From assembly GCA_009193035.1 (NCBI GenBank), contig SWDT01000028.1, positions 62,001-126,000 of the forward strand: DNA of 64,000 nucleotides, in the 5' to 3' direction. Positions 12,801-24,075 of the stretch are shown here, in pieces. Numbering within the stretch: position 1 is the first letter of the stretch; each line of letters opens with the position of its first letter. A program made the position numbers and the translations under genes. Below the pieces are notes generated by a model. It did not search any database. It was not told where the DNA came from and saw only the letters and a list, made by a program, of their open reading frames with translations. Origin of the DNA: Halicephalobus mephisto (taxonomy: Eukaryota > Nematoda > Chromadorea > Rhabditida > Panagrolaimidae).

Positions 12801-15318
12801 AAAGAAACATCATTTCGAACAAAGCGTGATTTTCAACCTCGTAACAATTGCAAAATATAACAAAAATATAACACAATCGTGATATTTTTTATGAATATTT
12901 CGCATTTGTGACGAAAATTGTGACGAAATAGTGACAAATTACATTTGTGACGAAAATTGTGACGAAATAGTGACGAATTACGTTTGTTACTGTATTAAAA
13001 AGTTACATTTTTTTGTGTAGCAATCTCTGGATTGGTGACGTTATCGCTGTTCCGATCAAACAGTATCTAAAATCCAAATGTTGACCAAATACTATTGCAC
13101 GCAAAAAATCGTAACTTCGATCAAGTGAAAATGTATCAAAAATGTTTATTTCATCACTGAAAATTCAATACTCTCAGTGTAAAGTTTAAAGTATCTTTTA
13201 TCAAATAGAACGATTTTTATAACTAATGCGATTTTGTCGTAATATCAAATGTTTATAAAAATTGTAACAATTGTGTTACATTTTTATTAAAATTGACAGT
13301 TCTTATGAAAATCGCAATCGACAGTATATTTAGCATTTGTTATTGAGGTAAATGATGATTTTTTGTATAACGTTAGTTTTGGAAAACGGTTAAGAACAAA
13401 ATTCGAATCATTATATAAATAAAAATGGACAATGACTAAGAAACCATATTCGAAGGCTGTAGGACAGTTGTCCCCAGCGATATTTGCTCCCTTATTTCGT
13501 AATATGTAATTTATTTCGTTTTTATATTAATTTTTTAATAATTAAATTAACTTAATATCTCAGTTAGGTAAAAAAATGGATTTAACAAGAATTTTGAAAT
13601 TAATGAGAATTGAAAAGAAGAAAAATAGGGAGCAAATGTCGCTGGGAGAACTGTGATGGAGCCTTATTCGAATAGAAAATGAACATTCTTCGTTCTCTCA
13701 TTTTAGCTGTTTTTAAATCGTGACTTTGGTGTCACAATATTACTTTTGGATAGTGACTAAAAGTATCCTAAAACCCAGTTATTTTCCATTCAATGAATAT
13801 AAGCCAATAATAGTGACTAAAGTTTACTGAATTCCGATTTCCAGGCTCTCCTTCCTGTAATGGCTGCAAAGGTTTCTTCAGAAGAACCATCAGAAGAGGC
13901 TACTCGTATACTTGTCGCTTCAACGGGAACTGCATCATTGATAAACACAACAGAGCTGTCTGCAGGGCCTGTCGATACACCAGATGTATCCAGTACGGGA
14001 TGAAGGTGGATGCTGTCCAGAACGAACGGGATCTCATTGGGAAAAGGTTTAAAACAGGGATGAACACAGGACCTCCAATAATTCAAGCAGGTCCTAGTTT
14101 TGTTAACTCTAGCCCGACTACTTCTGATCCCCTGATGGATTCCACTTGGGATTCTCCGACAAATTTGTTGGATTTCTTGTTGAAAGCAGAAAATAAGATC
14201 AAATCCCTTCGAGAAACAGTTATTAAAGAAACTAGGCAATTTGAATACTGTACAAAAAACCAGCAGGTCAGTTTATAAGGATTTAAAAAAGAAAAAATTA
14301 AACGATTCAAAAATTACGTAACATGTCAGAATTCTCGGTAACATCGAGACATATGAAAACAGTTCTTCGTGATTTATTTTTCGGATATATGATATTGCAA
14401 AAACAGCTTCCAAAATATCAAATATTTTCTCAGTAATCTTACAAAAGTCAAAAATTAGAAAAAAATGTGAAAATATGAAAGACCGTTGATTATCTAGAGA
14501 TCTTTTTAGTCCGAACAACCATCTCTCGGAAGGACAGCGACAGTAAATGACATATTTCACAGTCTTCACAGTCAGTTACTACTGGTTATTGAATGGGCCA
14601 AATCTCTGAAACCTTTTGCTGATCTGAATCAATCAGATCAAACAGCTCTATTGAAGAACTTTGCTAGTCAGCACATTGTTCTCTGCGTCGCCTACAGGAG
14701 CATCAACTCCTTTGATTCTCTCAAATTACTCAACGATTCTCTCATAACAAGACACAATGGAGAAGTTACGAATTTCCCTGAGTGAGATTTCGAAAAGATA
14801 TTGTTCTTCATTAAATTGTTTTCAGTGACTACTATCGACGGGATTGCGAACGTGTGATGGACCAACTCGTGGCTCCGATGAGATTCATGCAGATGGACGA
14901 CTATGAGTTCATCGCCATGAAAGCTTGTGTTCTTTTCAATCCAGTGACTAAAGGACTCAGCGGAGATTCGGTCATGAAAGTGCTGGAAACGAGGAGGAAG
15001 ATCTTCGCTGCTCTCGAGCACTACATCAACTCAAAGAGCACCAGAGATATGAACAGGATTGGAGATTTGACTTTCTTCATTCTCTCTCCTCTTCAAAGTC
15101 TCGCGAAATCCCTCAGCGAAGATGTCCTAATGACGAAGATGAGTGGGGCAGCGAGGATCGATCAGTTGATGGAGGAGTTGATCTTAGAAGACACCGATCA
15201 CAAGGAAAAACCTCAAGAAGGCATCAAAAGACAGATATCGGAGACGGAAAGGTGGGGATTCGGAATGAGTCTTACTGAAATGCTCCAAAATTGGAAGGGG
15301 GTTGGGGGAATGAATTAG
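9829..15318 (+). CDS. Nuclear hormone receptor transcription factor (HNF4-like supplementary family)
   Basis: Model of five exons: 9829-9883, 10401-10490, 13845-14266, 14510-14781, 14826-15318, giving 443 residues. All junctions are GT..AG and in frame. The DNA-binding domain has zinc finger I at Cys36, 39, 53 and 56 with P-box CNGCKGFFRRT. Finger II uses Cys72, 78, 87 and 90, with eight residues rather than the usual nine between the second and third Cys. An intron splits the fingers after HYG. The ligand-binding domain (about 190-400) shows the helix 3-5 signature: IEWAKSLKPFADL, DQTALLKN, VLCVAYRS. It would be a nuclear DNA-binding regulator. The HNF4-like P-box is typical of the expanded worm NHRs, and I cannot assign the orthologue. 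Intron 2 is 3.35 kb and packed with transposon-like repeats. The start was chosen as the first ATG of an exon with a good GTGAGT donor. Confidence 0.92.
10085..10420 (+). repeat. Tandem repeat containing duplicated exon-2 splice acceptors
   Basis: A ~76-bp unit is repeated five times. Each copy carries aattaatttttag followed by ctgaagttccaayagatatg, which is the true 3' splice site and first ~20 bases of exon 2 of the receptor gene. AG positions are near 10096, 10172, 10248, 10324 and 10400, and only the last leads into the zinc-finger exon. The first four are decoys: entering the exon frame at them meets TAA within ~15 codons. Confidence 0.85.
10720..11123. mobile_element. Palindromic element copies in receptor intron 2
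   Basis: Two members (about 10720-10872 and 10977-11123) of the aaaaagcgtaactttt..aaaagttacgcttttt family lie within intron 2. Between them is a short ggatagtgtctattt / cactatccaaa inverted pair belonging to a second repeat family seen at 53-58 kb. Confidence 0.6.
11116..11300. repeat. 36-bp minisatellite (tgcatttgttactaaattaa)
   Basis: About five copies of a 36-bp unit containing tatgcatttgttaytaaatt and aaaaattatgttttt. It looks like local amplification of one end of the adjacent palindromic element, whose terminus also reads aaattaaaaattatgttttt. Confidence 0.8.
11660..11885. repeat. ~20-bp minisatellite (aatatcgataaaaaaaa)
   Basis: Around eleven copies of a 19-21-bp unit, (g)aa(t/c)atcgayaaaaaaaa, with small length changes in the A tract. 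The long Phe/Ile ORFs on the minus strand here are artefacts of the repeat. Confidence 0.9.
12262..13075. mobile_element. Nested foldback element with internal tandem repeats
   Basis: A ~50-bp arm at 12262-12312 (cgttataaaatacaaacacg core) recurs inverted at 12715-12765. A second arm at about 12333-12375 (ataacgtcactgatccagag) recurs inverted at about 13015-13060. Inside are a palindromic-family element and a 36-39-bp tandem array (about 12405-12590, gtaatttgtcactatttcgt, five units). The arms interleave rather than nest cleanly, suggesting insertion of one foldback into another. Confidence 0.6.
13449..13672. mobile_element. MITE-like element with ~40-bp terminal inverted repeats
   Basis: The left end ttcgaaggctgtaggacagt..cagcgatatttgctccct is matched inverted by agggagcaaatgtcgctggg..ttattcgaa at the right. 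The ~110-bp centre is AT-rich and non-coding. It lies within receptor intron 2 and is distinct in sequence from the other palindromic families. Confidence 0.65.
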
Positions 15319-15489
15319 TACAAAAGTATGAAGAAGTTTTGGGGTACGATGATTTCGGAATTTTAGGATGTTATTTGTGTCGTCGCAGAATTCTTAAAAA
15401 GTATAATTTCTTGCGCTTTCTGTGTAAATATTAAATTTTTCGATATCCAGCCATTCACTAAAAATATTTCCTAAATTTAGAAAATTCAA

Positions 15490-15990
15490 ACTTTTCTTGC
15501 CACTCGATGTAAAAATTACGTTATGTGACATTTCTGCCCCAGGGATTTATGCTCCAATTTTAAAGTTAAAACTTTACGAAAATATTCCTAATACTGTAGT
15601 AAAATCAATGAATTCTGAATCTAGAATGAGAATTAAGAATCAAGCTTCAGAATACAGGATTCTGAGGACTGATTTTTAATTCCGATTTCAGGATTTTTAA
15701 TATTTTTAAAGTTGAACAAAAATATTCCTAATACTGTAGTAAAATTAATGGATTCTGACTCTAGAATGAGAATTAAGAATCAAGCTTCAGAATCCTGAAG
15801 ACTAACTTTGGATTTTAAAGATATTTCAAATTTTATAAAATCTCCAAAAATTGAAACTCGTCTAAAATGGCTTTTAAAGTACTGTGTAACAGATATAAAG
15901 TTATCTAACATTACTTATTTTTTAATTTCTAATTAAAGGCATAAAAACTGGAACATAAAGACTCGGACAGAAACGTCCCATCACGGAAAA
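15490..15990. repeat. Right copy of the inverted dispersed repeat
   Basis: Inverted partner of 6205-6830, beginning about 170 bp after the receptor stop codon. It carries the same landmarks in reverse order (tttatgctccaattttaaag, attctgaatctagaatgaga, agccattttagacgag as its complement, actcggacagaaacgtcc). It has one fewer internal duplication than the left copy. The receptor gene therefore sits in a ~9-kb loop between inverted repeats. Confidence 0.7.
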
Positions 15991-16223
15991 TTAATATGTT
16001 CGCCCCAAAGCTCCTTTTATCATGTTTACGGTTGAGCTTTGTTTTTCACAATTGTTGTAAATTACTAAATTTATTTATTTCGAAATGCGGAGTAAATTGT
16101 TTTTTAAATCCTGAAAGTGCTTCAAAGCTTTCAAAATTCTGCCTTTTCATTGGTGGTGGTATCTTCACTCACAGTAGTTTTAGAAAACTCTCTAACCCTA
16201 TTATTCCTCATTCTTCTGACTTT

Positions 16224-16651
16224 ATGGGCACCCACAATTCTGGAAACTACAAATATGACATGTTGTCGACATTGAGCAACTACATCATGGATCCTCAAGG
16301 GTTTAATCGGTGAGGGAGTATTTCAATGTTGTTAATTTTTGACTTAATTCCAGACCCTTAAGTTCTTCAACAGATCCGTTCGTAACCACAGTGATGGGGC
16401 ATTCTGATCCGTTTGAGAATTCATCCAATTCAAATAATTCGTCACAAAACTCTCCAGAAGAAAAGGTGTTTAATCATTCAAATTCTATATCTCCTGTGAC
16501 GAACGAAAATTCATTTCAGTCGTCTCCTGGAGTAACTTCGTGTCCCAATTTCTGTCCTCAAGGAAATCCATGGACTGGAAACTCGAGTGGTTACAATCCT
16601 TCCAGATCTTCTGACAGAGGTTTGCAATTTAGAACGAATTTTAATTATTGA
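16224..16651 (+). CDS. Small Ser/Asn-rich protein, possibly a truncated regulatory protein
   Basis: Two exons, 16224-16309 and 16354-16651, with GTGAGG donor and TTCCAG acceptor, in frame, 127 residues. The N-terminus reads ..NYKYDMLSTLSNYI..; the rest is low-complexity Ser/Asn/Pro/Thr (SSNSNNSSQNSPEE) with NPWTGNSSGY near the end. I recognise no domain. The composition resembles the disordered N-terminal part of a transcription factor. A potential donor (agag|gtttgc near 16620) could splice onward, but no DNA-binding domain follows, so it may be a broken copy. ATG 16224 was preferred over 15996 because the upstream frame runs into repeat. Confidence 0.45.
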
Positions 16652-17215
16652 CTTTTTTGTTAAAAATAATCATTTACGTTTTCAAACATGATAAACTGAA
16701 GACAAGGAGAAAATTTCAAATAAATCCAGTTTGTTATGCTGTTATTTTTACATTTTAAAACGTGAGTTAATAGTTTGTGACGACATTACTAAGGTCGATA
16801 TAGGAGTTTACTTCTTTACTAAGGACCTAAAGAACACAAAAACAGCTTTAATTGCTGTGATGATCTCTAGTTCTCTATCAACAACAATCTTCGCCTTAGG
16901 CAGCTGTTTTTTACAAAACATATAATGTTTTTTTGAAAACGATTATAGAAAATATTAAAACACTATTCTTTAACCCATGTTTAAATATGTAAAATTTCTC
17001 AAGCCACATGAGTTAAATGAGCAATATCTAAACTATATAATGGAGGATAAGTTTTCAAAGACTTCACATTTTCATTCAAATACACTTTGAATAAGAAACA
17101 GATGTTATCTGAACATAGTATAGAATAATCGATCGTTATTAAATTGAACTCTTAATTTTTCTTTGAATCATTTCCGTTAGTTTTTGCATTATATGAACGT
17201 TGAAATAGACGATTC
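16652..17215. other. Intergenic, nothing recognisable
   Basis: Moderately AT-rich sequence. Short open frames (for example 16731-16925) show no recognisable motif. It may be decayed coding DNA, but nothing can be assigned. Confidence 0.4.
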
Positions 17216-17217
17216 AT

Positions 17218-17905
17218 AAAACTTCCGTAAACTTGAAATTTGACGTTGTTCAGTTTTCTGGTTGTAGAATGCTTAGATTTCTCCAGCAAACGAACTTCGT
17301 TGTGTAGTTCGTAAGTTTGGATTCATTCATATTTGGTCCCAACAGTACAAAAGTCAAGATGTATCCAACGTTTTTAGCAGTTGAACAATATCATTAGCAC
17401 ATTTGTAATTTTCTAGAGTAGAAGTATTAGAAACAAAAATCGATATTCCAACGGTTCTTTGTTCATCGTCGTCATTTTGAATGACTTCCTCCAGTACAGT
17501 TTCTAGGCTAAATGTCATTTTCTCGTCTTGTTGGTAAGTTACTAGTGTTGATTAAATACAATAAATAGACAAGAGGCTATAAAAATACAATTCTGGTAAC
17601 CCTAATTGATTTTCAATTATTCCTATTCGTTCTGAGTGATTCATTTTGCCTACAGCAGTGGATATAAATGCGGTTTGGATTTGGAAAGCATTCGAATACA
17701 TTGGAGTAACCTGGGATAAAAGAGATCCAAGTTTTACAAAGAGGATAAACGGAGTTTTCACGATAGGTCTCGTGTTTTCCTGGATATTTGAGAGAATTTC
17801 AAAGGGATTTCGACTCCATAGAATGGTCTTGATCATGTCAATCTTCCTCAAATTTGTTTGATCAAAATTTGGATTTATCGAAAATCCGATAACTGTTTTC
17901 ATTAC
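17218..17905 (-). pseudogene. Decayed copy of the C-type lectin/vWA gene (C-terminal part)
   Basis: On the minus strand, translated pieces match the C-terminal half of the intact gene at 43608-45301 in the same order: ..NPNFDQTNLRKIDMIKTILW.. (intact ..NPGLNSTNIQDLNNVNIVQW..), then ..ISTAVGKMNHSERIGIIE.. (intact ..ISYEISRMNRPDRIQIIS..), then ..LLGPNMNESKLTNYTTKFV.. (intact ..LMGPDVDESKLTNYTTNFV..), then ..WRNLSILQPEN. Frameshifts and stops separate the blocks, and the lectin domain is missing. It is an old duplicate in opposite orientation ~26 kb away. It might extend to ~18065, but the match fades. Confidence 0.8.
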
Positions 17906-18159
17906 TCATTAAGAAATTTGTGTAATTTTGAACTTTGGCAATTTCCAAGTCACCCATAGTTCTATTTTCAGTAAAAATAGCTCTTTGAGTGTCTGAATAC
18001 AAACTGATTAACCTGAAGTTCCTTAAATTTGAATTTTTCAAGAACAATGAGAAATTGTTCCACAATGAGGATCAAGGAAACTGTCTTTCAATTTGTCCCA
18101 GAGCTTTGTTAACTACGAGAACACACTGGCTACTTACAAAATATTAAGAAATATTGTGT

Positions 18160-19080
18160 TCATATTCGTCGCACTATCGAATTCATAGTGATTTTCAATT
18201 TTGATGAAGAAGCTGCAGATTACTTGGAGGAAATTCTGGAAGAACTCCAGGATTTTTACACCGAACCATTTATCCACGATGAGAACATCTGAATTTTTCA
18301 TAAGGACATTGGAATCTCAGAGAATTTGCATCTGAAACTTGAACTCTGACTGGAATATGATAACAATTGGTCGTCAGGTGAATTCGAATCAGAGTACAGT
18401 TGATTTGTCTCTAATACATTTGATTTTCGAAATATTCATTGATGGGTAAGAACAAAGGATAAATTGAGAGTACAGGTATCAAAAGTTTACTTTTTAAACA
18501 TTAAAAATCAGAGAATTGTGTCAGCTTGTAATGAATGCCTATGATTTAAGTGAACCTCTCCAAATTTCATTCATAATATGTATTCAGTTTTATTTCATGG
18601 TTCTGTAAGAATAGGGAACAGTTTGTGTGATGCAATACAAATAATAAAAACAAGGAATTTACACAGAGACAAATACAAACACCCATGATTTTAAACTTAC
18701 CAGCTAACTTTGGTGTTTGATTCCACTTACTCTGGAAATAAACAGATTTCTAAAGATTATGTAAGATTTAGTAACAAAGTACTGTCGTTTTCCGTGGAAT
18801 ACTTGATTATACATAAATATGGGGAAGTATTGGTTCAAGAATATTGCGTGATGCTGGAACTTGCGGTTGAAGTCCATTGTTTAAATCCAGAATGACGTTG
18901 CATTCGTATTTTCACGGCGATCTTCTTCTAACTTTAACAGAGTCACTTCTTTGGAAAAATGCACTTATCACTAGACTTGTGTTCTTTAGGAAGAAACCTT
19001 TTTTAATATACTGGAATTTCAAACTAAAATTTATTTCTAATTTTTACAATGGTGAAGTTGAGTGGACGAGGAGATGAGAT
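18160..19080 (+). pseudogene. Coding-like scraps, unidentified
   Basis: The plus strand at about 18190-18285 reads an acidic peptide (..FDEEAADYLEEILEELQDFY..) before a stop. Open pieces at 18710-18895 and 18877-19077 follow in different frames. Codon-like composition and less extreme AT content than the flanks suggest decayed coding sequence, perhaps more than one gene. I cannot identify it. Confidence 0.3.
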
Positions 19081-19496
19081 CAATGAAAATGAAAAAAATA
19101 TAATTATTAACTTATAGTACATTTTCTAAAATAAGAATTTTATTTATTAACATTTTTAATTCATTTTAAAGTAAATAAATAATCTAGAATACAATAATAG
19201 CACGATTTATCTCCCGAATTTAGTTGGAAGAATGTCTGATGGACTTGTAATTGACTTTGTTTCTCTTTAACTTCTCTTTTTACATTTTAAGTATTTGGTG
19301 GCTTTTCATTTTAACAATTTGATCTTCTGGTATTTAATTCTGAAAATGATAATAAATAAATCTTGTTTGCATCATATTTCCTGAGTTTAGAGGAATGACA
19401 GATAGACGAAACTTAATGCGAAGGAGTGTTTGAGGTTTAACTGCCTAATAAACCGTGTGATTAGGATGTTATCGATAGTCATTTTCTTGGTATTCC

Positions 19497-21555
19497 ATGG
19501 AACAATCATCGTCAGTTGTTTCTTTCTATAAAAAATCTATTGCTTGTGGTATTTCAGAAAGCTGTGATGAATTCCTAATTAAAATTCATAATATCAAAAC
19601 AAAACAAGAGTCTAATTATTCCCAGCCTATAGACGAATCCATTCACGAAATTATTGATGAGCTAATTACACAGTATGGAGATGATATTGGGATTATTGCC
19701 CTAGATAATAGATGGGTTCATTTCAAAAAAGAGGATTTCAAGAAATATGGTAATGTAGTCTATTTCGTTACAGAAGAGGATCTGGATTTTAACTATTATT
19801 TGAAAGAAAAAGTTGAATATGCCGTTGGAGAGTCGATTATTGGGTTTTTTAGTAGATGGATTATTTTATATCAATGTATAAAAGGTGGTGAAGATAAAGT
19901 GACATGGAAAGAGTTGGATGAAAGAGAGCATGGATTCAATCAACGTGTTAATTTCGAATACGTTGAAAAGATATTTGGTCTCAAAATGAATCAAGTTCAT
20001 GCTGTTTTTAAAGACAGTCGAGAGGAATTTAATGAATTGAATGGTTTTCAATTAAATAACTATGACTTCAAAAGCATCAATTATATTCAAGATGCAGATT
20101 TTCAACCATTAGTCCTTGCTAGACATTTGATTTCTGATCCAGAAATTTCTATTTTAGCTAAAACCAAAGATTATGATGAAAGAAGCCTGCAACCTTACAC
20201 AATTGGAGATTGTAATTTCATCCACATTCCAAAATTTATTAAAGAATACGAAGCAAGAACGGATATCATGGGAATCGATCTCGGATCAACTAGATTTGTC
20301 TTAGCTGTTTCGAGGAACAAACAAGTCCATGTTATTCCAGTTGACAACTCTTCTTCTGGAGACCTCTGGACAGAATCTGTAGTCTCGTTTGATGAGGAGA
20401 AACCGCTTATTGGAAGAGCAGCGGTCAGAAGACTCAGAACCAAACCTGATCATGTTGTTTTCGATCACAAACTTCTATATAATAGAGATCATCGAGAGAA
20501 AATATCAGAACAATCAATATGGCCTTTCAATTATAATCTCAAAGAAGATCAGCCACATTTAGGAGTGCGGACCTGTCAAGGTTTAGAAGATTTTTCTCTA
20601 CCAAAGATTAATGCAATCGTTTTCTAGAACCGATGACAAGAGCAGCAAGTGAATATCAGCATGTAATTAATAATGGAAGTTCTGTAAGAAAGGCAGTCAT
20701 CACTGTTCCAAGATATTCTGATCAACATATCACCAGTACCATTGAAGCAGCGAAGTTAGCTGATATAGAAGTGATAGACGTCATTGAAGAGACCCACGCC
20801 GATCTTCCTCTATTATTTGTCCAATGAAAGGTATTCTGAAATGATCAAACCAGAAATGAAAGTCACCATTTTCGACATTGGAGGAGGGACTTGCATTTTG
20901 GAGAGTTTATGAAATTTCAGAACATGAGGTAAAATGTATGGAACTTGTATCAGAGAATCAATTCAGATTACGATGCCAAATGTTCAGGAAGGGCTATTGA
21001 CGATACAATTATTAAAAGAACTAGAAAAATCAATTCCAGAGGATTCAAGAATAATGTGAAACTAAAACATTGGAAGCAGCAAAGAAGATTAAGCATGATC
21101 TTTCTTTTGAGGAGAAAATAGAGTGAGTCAAATATTATGATAAATGAGAAAACGTTTATTTCAGGTTTGACTTGTCGGATATTCATCCTGTCTTGAGGGA
21201 ATGGTCGAGATCACAAGAGAGTGGTTCGAAGGGAAATTGAAAACGTTTTGAGAATATTATATTATTATACATTTGAATTACATCCGCTCCAACTCAAAGG
21301 AAGGATCGATGTGAACAGGAAAGAGATTCGAAAGGACATTATACTCCATTCAATGACGTAGATATTGTGTTCTTGGCTGGAGGAACTTGTAGAATCCCAT
21401 TTGTTCAAGAATGGATTAAAAAACTATTCCCTATAGCAAAAATGGTCATAGACGGACAATTGGAGATCATCACAGCCACCGGAGCTGTTGTTCACGCTCT
21501 TCAAGTCCTCAGTGGGGAGGTTGAGCCTTATATTAAAATTTTGAACATCCAATTG
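19497..21555 (+). pseudogene. HSP70-like gene, copy 1: intact novel N-terminus, frameshifted ATPase domain
   Basis: ATG 19497 opens a 376-codon frame to TAG at 20627. Residues 1-257 match nothing I know (acidic, with ..WKELDEREHGFNQRVNFEY..). From residue 258 an HSP70-type actin fold starts with the phosphate-1 motif GIDLGSTR. Compared with copy 2, one extra T near 20620 breaks the frame. Further 1-bp changes follow near 20810 and in the phosphate-2 region (cattggaggagggacttgc). Then come pieces with the adenosine motif (FLAGGTCRIPFVQEW at about 21367-21411). The end (..LSGEVEPYIKI) runs straight into the N-terminus of copy 2 near 21555, without the acidic tail. It is a pseudogene unless the indels are assembly errors; HSP70-fold ATPases are normally chaperones. 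Confidence 0.8.
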
Positions 21556-24075
21556 CTTGTAGTATCATTAAAAATTCTGATGAATTTGAAATTAACATTT
21601 ATACTGTCACGCGTAGAAAAAATTATAATTATTTCCAGCCATAGACAAATCCATTCACGAAATTATTGATGAGCTAATCACAAAGTATGGAGATTATATT
21701 GGGATTATTGCTATAGATAATGCAAGGGACGATTTCAAAAAGAGGATTTCAAGAAATATGGTATGTAGTCTATTTCGTTACAAAAGAGGATCTGGATTTT
21801 AATCATTATTTGAAAGAAAAAGTTGAATATGCGTTGGAGAGTCGATTATTTGGTGTAATGACTATTCGATTATTTTATATCAATGCATAAAAGGTGCTGA
21901 AGATAGAGTGACATGGAAAGAGTTGGATGAAAGAGAACATGATTCAATGAACGTGTTAATTTCGAATATGTCGCAGGATGTTCGGTTTGAAAATGAACCA
22001 AGTTCATGTTGTTTTTGAAAATAGTCGAGAGGAATTTAACGAATCATATGGTTTTCAATTAAATAACTATGATTCAAAAGCATTAATTTTATCAAGGAAA
22101 TAAACTGGGGAAAAAACCTATTGATCTTTTCCAATATTTAATTCGGATCCAAAAATCGCAGCTCTACTTAAAATTGATGAACCAGATACAGCAAGCAACC
22201 TCGAAACTATACCATTGAAGATTGTAACTTTATTTACATTCCAAAATTGGTCAAGAAATATGAACCAAGAAGGACATCATGGGAATCGACCTCGGATCAA
22301 CTAGATCTGTTTTGGCTGTTTCAAGGAATAGACAAATCCATGTTATTCCAGTTGACAACTCTTCTCCTGGAGACCTCTGGACAGAATCTGTAGTCTCGTT
22401 GTTGAAAAGAAACCGCTTATTGGAAAAGCAGCGGCGAGAAGACTCAGAACCAAACCTGATCATGTTGTTTTCGACCACAAACTTCTGAATGACGAAAGTC
22501 ATCAAAACGAAATCTCAAATCTGTCAATGTGGCCTTTCAAATATAATCTCAAAAAAGATCAGCCTCAATTGGAAACACAGACCTTTCAAGGTTTGGAAGA
22601 TTTTTCCCTATCAAAGATCAACGCAATATTTCTGGAAAGGATGGCAGAAGCAGCAAGTGAATATCAGGATGTATTTAATAATTGGAATTCTGTAAGAAAG
22701 GCAGTCATCACTATCCCGAGATATTCTGATCAACATATCACCAGTACCATTGAAGCAGCGAAGTTAGCTGATATAGAAGTGATAGACGTCATTGAAGAGA
22801 CCCACGCCGATCTTCTCTATTATTTGTCCAATGAAAGGTACTCTGAAATAATCAAACCAGAAATGAAAGTCACCATTTTCGACATTGGAGGAGGAACTGG
22901 TATTTGCAGAGTTTATGAGATTTCAGAACATGAGGGTAAAATGTATGCAGCTTGCATCAAAGAATCAAATTCACATTTCGATTCTCAATGTTCTGGGAGG
23001 GATATTGACAATATAATTATTGAAGAATTAGAAAAATCAATTCCAGAAGAATTAAAAAGTAATGTGAAACTAAGGATGTTGGAAAAAACAAAGGATATTA
23101 AACATCAGCTTTCTTTTGCGAAGAAAACAGAGTGAGTCAAATATTATGATAAATGAGAAAACCGTTTATTTCAGGCTTGATTTGTCGGATATTCATCCTC
23201 GTCTTGAGGGAATGGTCGAGTTCACAAGAGAGTGGTTTGAAGGGAAGTTGAAAACGCGTTTTAGAAATTATTGTTATTCGTATGAAACATTTGAATCATA
23301 TTCGCTTCCAAAACAAAAAAACCATCGATGTGAACAAAGGGGATATTGGAATGGAAAGCCTCCATTTAATGACGTAGACATAGTTTTCTTAGCTGGAGGA
23401 ACCTGTAGAATCCCGTTTGTTCAAGAATGGATGAAAGAACAGTTTCCCAAGGCAAAAATGATCATAGACGGAGAATTGGAGATCATCACAGCCATAGGAG
23501 CTGTTGTTCACGCTCTCCAAGTCCTCAGTGGGGAGGTTGAGCCTTATATTAAATTAATTGAACAACAAAGTAATGAATCTGATTCTGATAATGAGGAGTC
23601 GAAAAAAAAAGTGGATGAACAAGATAACAATTCAAATGATATTTCCCATTCAGAAAGTGAAACTATGAATAATGAATGTCAATATGAAAACGAACCTTAC
23701 AGTGTATTGTCTAATGAGAAAAACAATTCAGATAACGACTTTAGTCACAACAAAAGAGCTGTAGTAAATCAGAACTCAATTGATTGTCTTTATGAATCCG
23801 AAATGAAGGTTGAAGCCATGGAAGTGGATACCCCGGAAAGCAATTCAAACTTACAACCAGAAAGTAATTGCAATACTGAGATGTTGGAGAAGAAAGACGG
23901 TAATTCCAGTGATTGCTCCAATCAAAACAAAGGAGTTGTAGTTAAAGATGGTCAAGCGGCAGAACCTTCTACATCTAAAATTAACGATTCTGAAAGAAAC
24001 CGGTCTCACCGAAAAGGTTCTCCAGAATCATCTCAGGAAGAAGTTGTTTCAAAAAAGAAGCGTCTATTATCATAA
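21556..24075 (+). pseudogene. HSP70-like gene, copy 2: damaged N-terminus, open C-terminal two-thirds with acidic tail
   Basis: The first ~720 bp is a frameshifted version of the copy-1 N-terminal region. GIDLGSTR reappears at 22279, but a 1-bp loss near 22400 shifts the frame. From about 22490 a long frame continues through 23131, then a 43-bp intron (GTGAGTC..TTTCAG, 23132-23174), then to the stop at 24075. It holds phosphate-2 (FDIGGGTG), then LSDIHPRLEG, FLAGGTCRIPFVQEW and EIITAIGAVVHALQ. A ~170-residue Ser/Asn/Glu-rich tail follows, ending in a basic KKKRLLS that could act as a nuclear signal. Neither copy is whole: copy 1 keeps the front and copy 2 the back. AATAAAG near 24105 is a candidate poly(A) signal. 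Confidence 0.8.

Noticed and set aside
13817..14239. 140-codon minus-strand frame
   Set aside because: Antisense shadow of the nuclear receptor zinc-finger exon.
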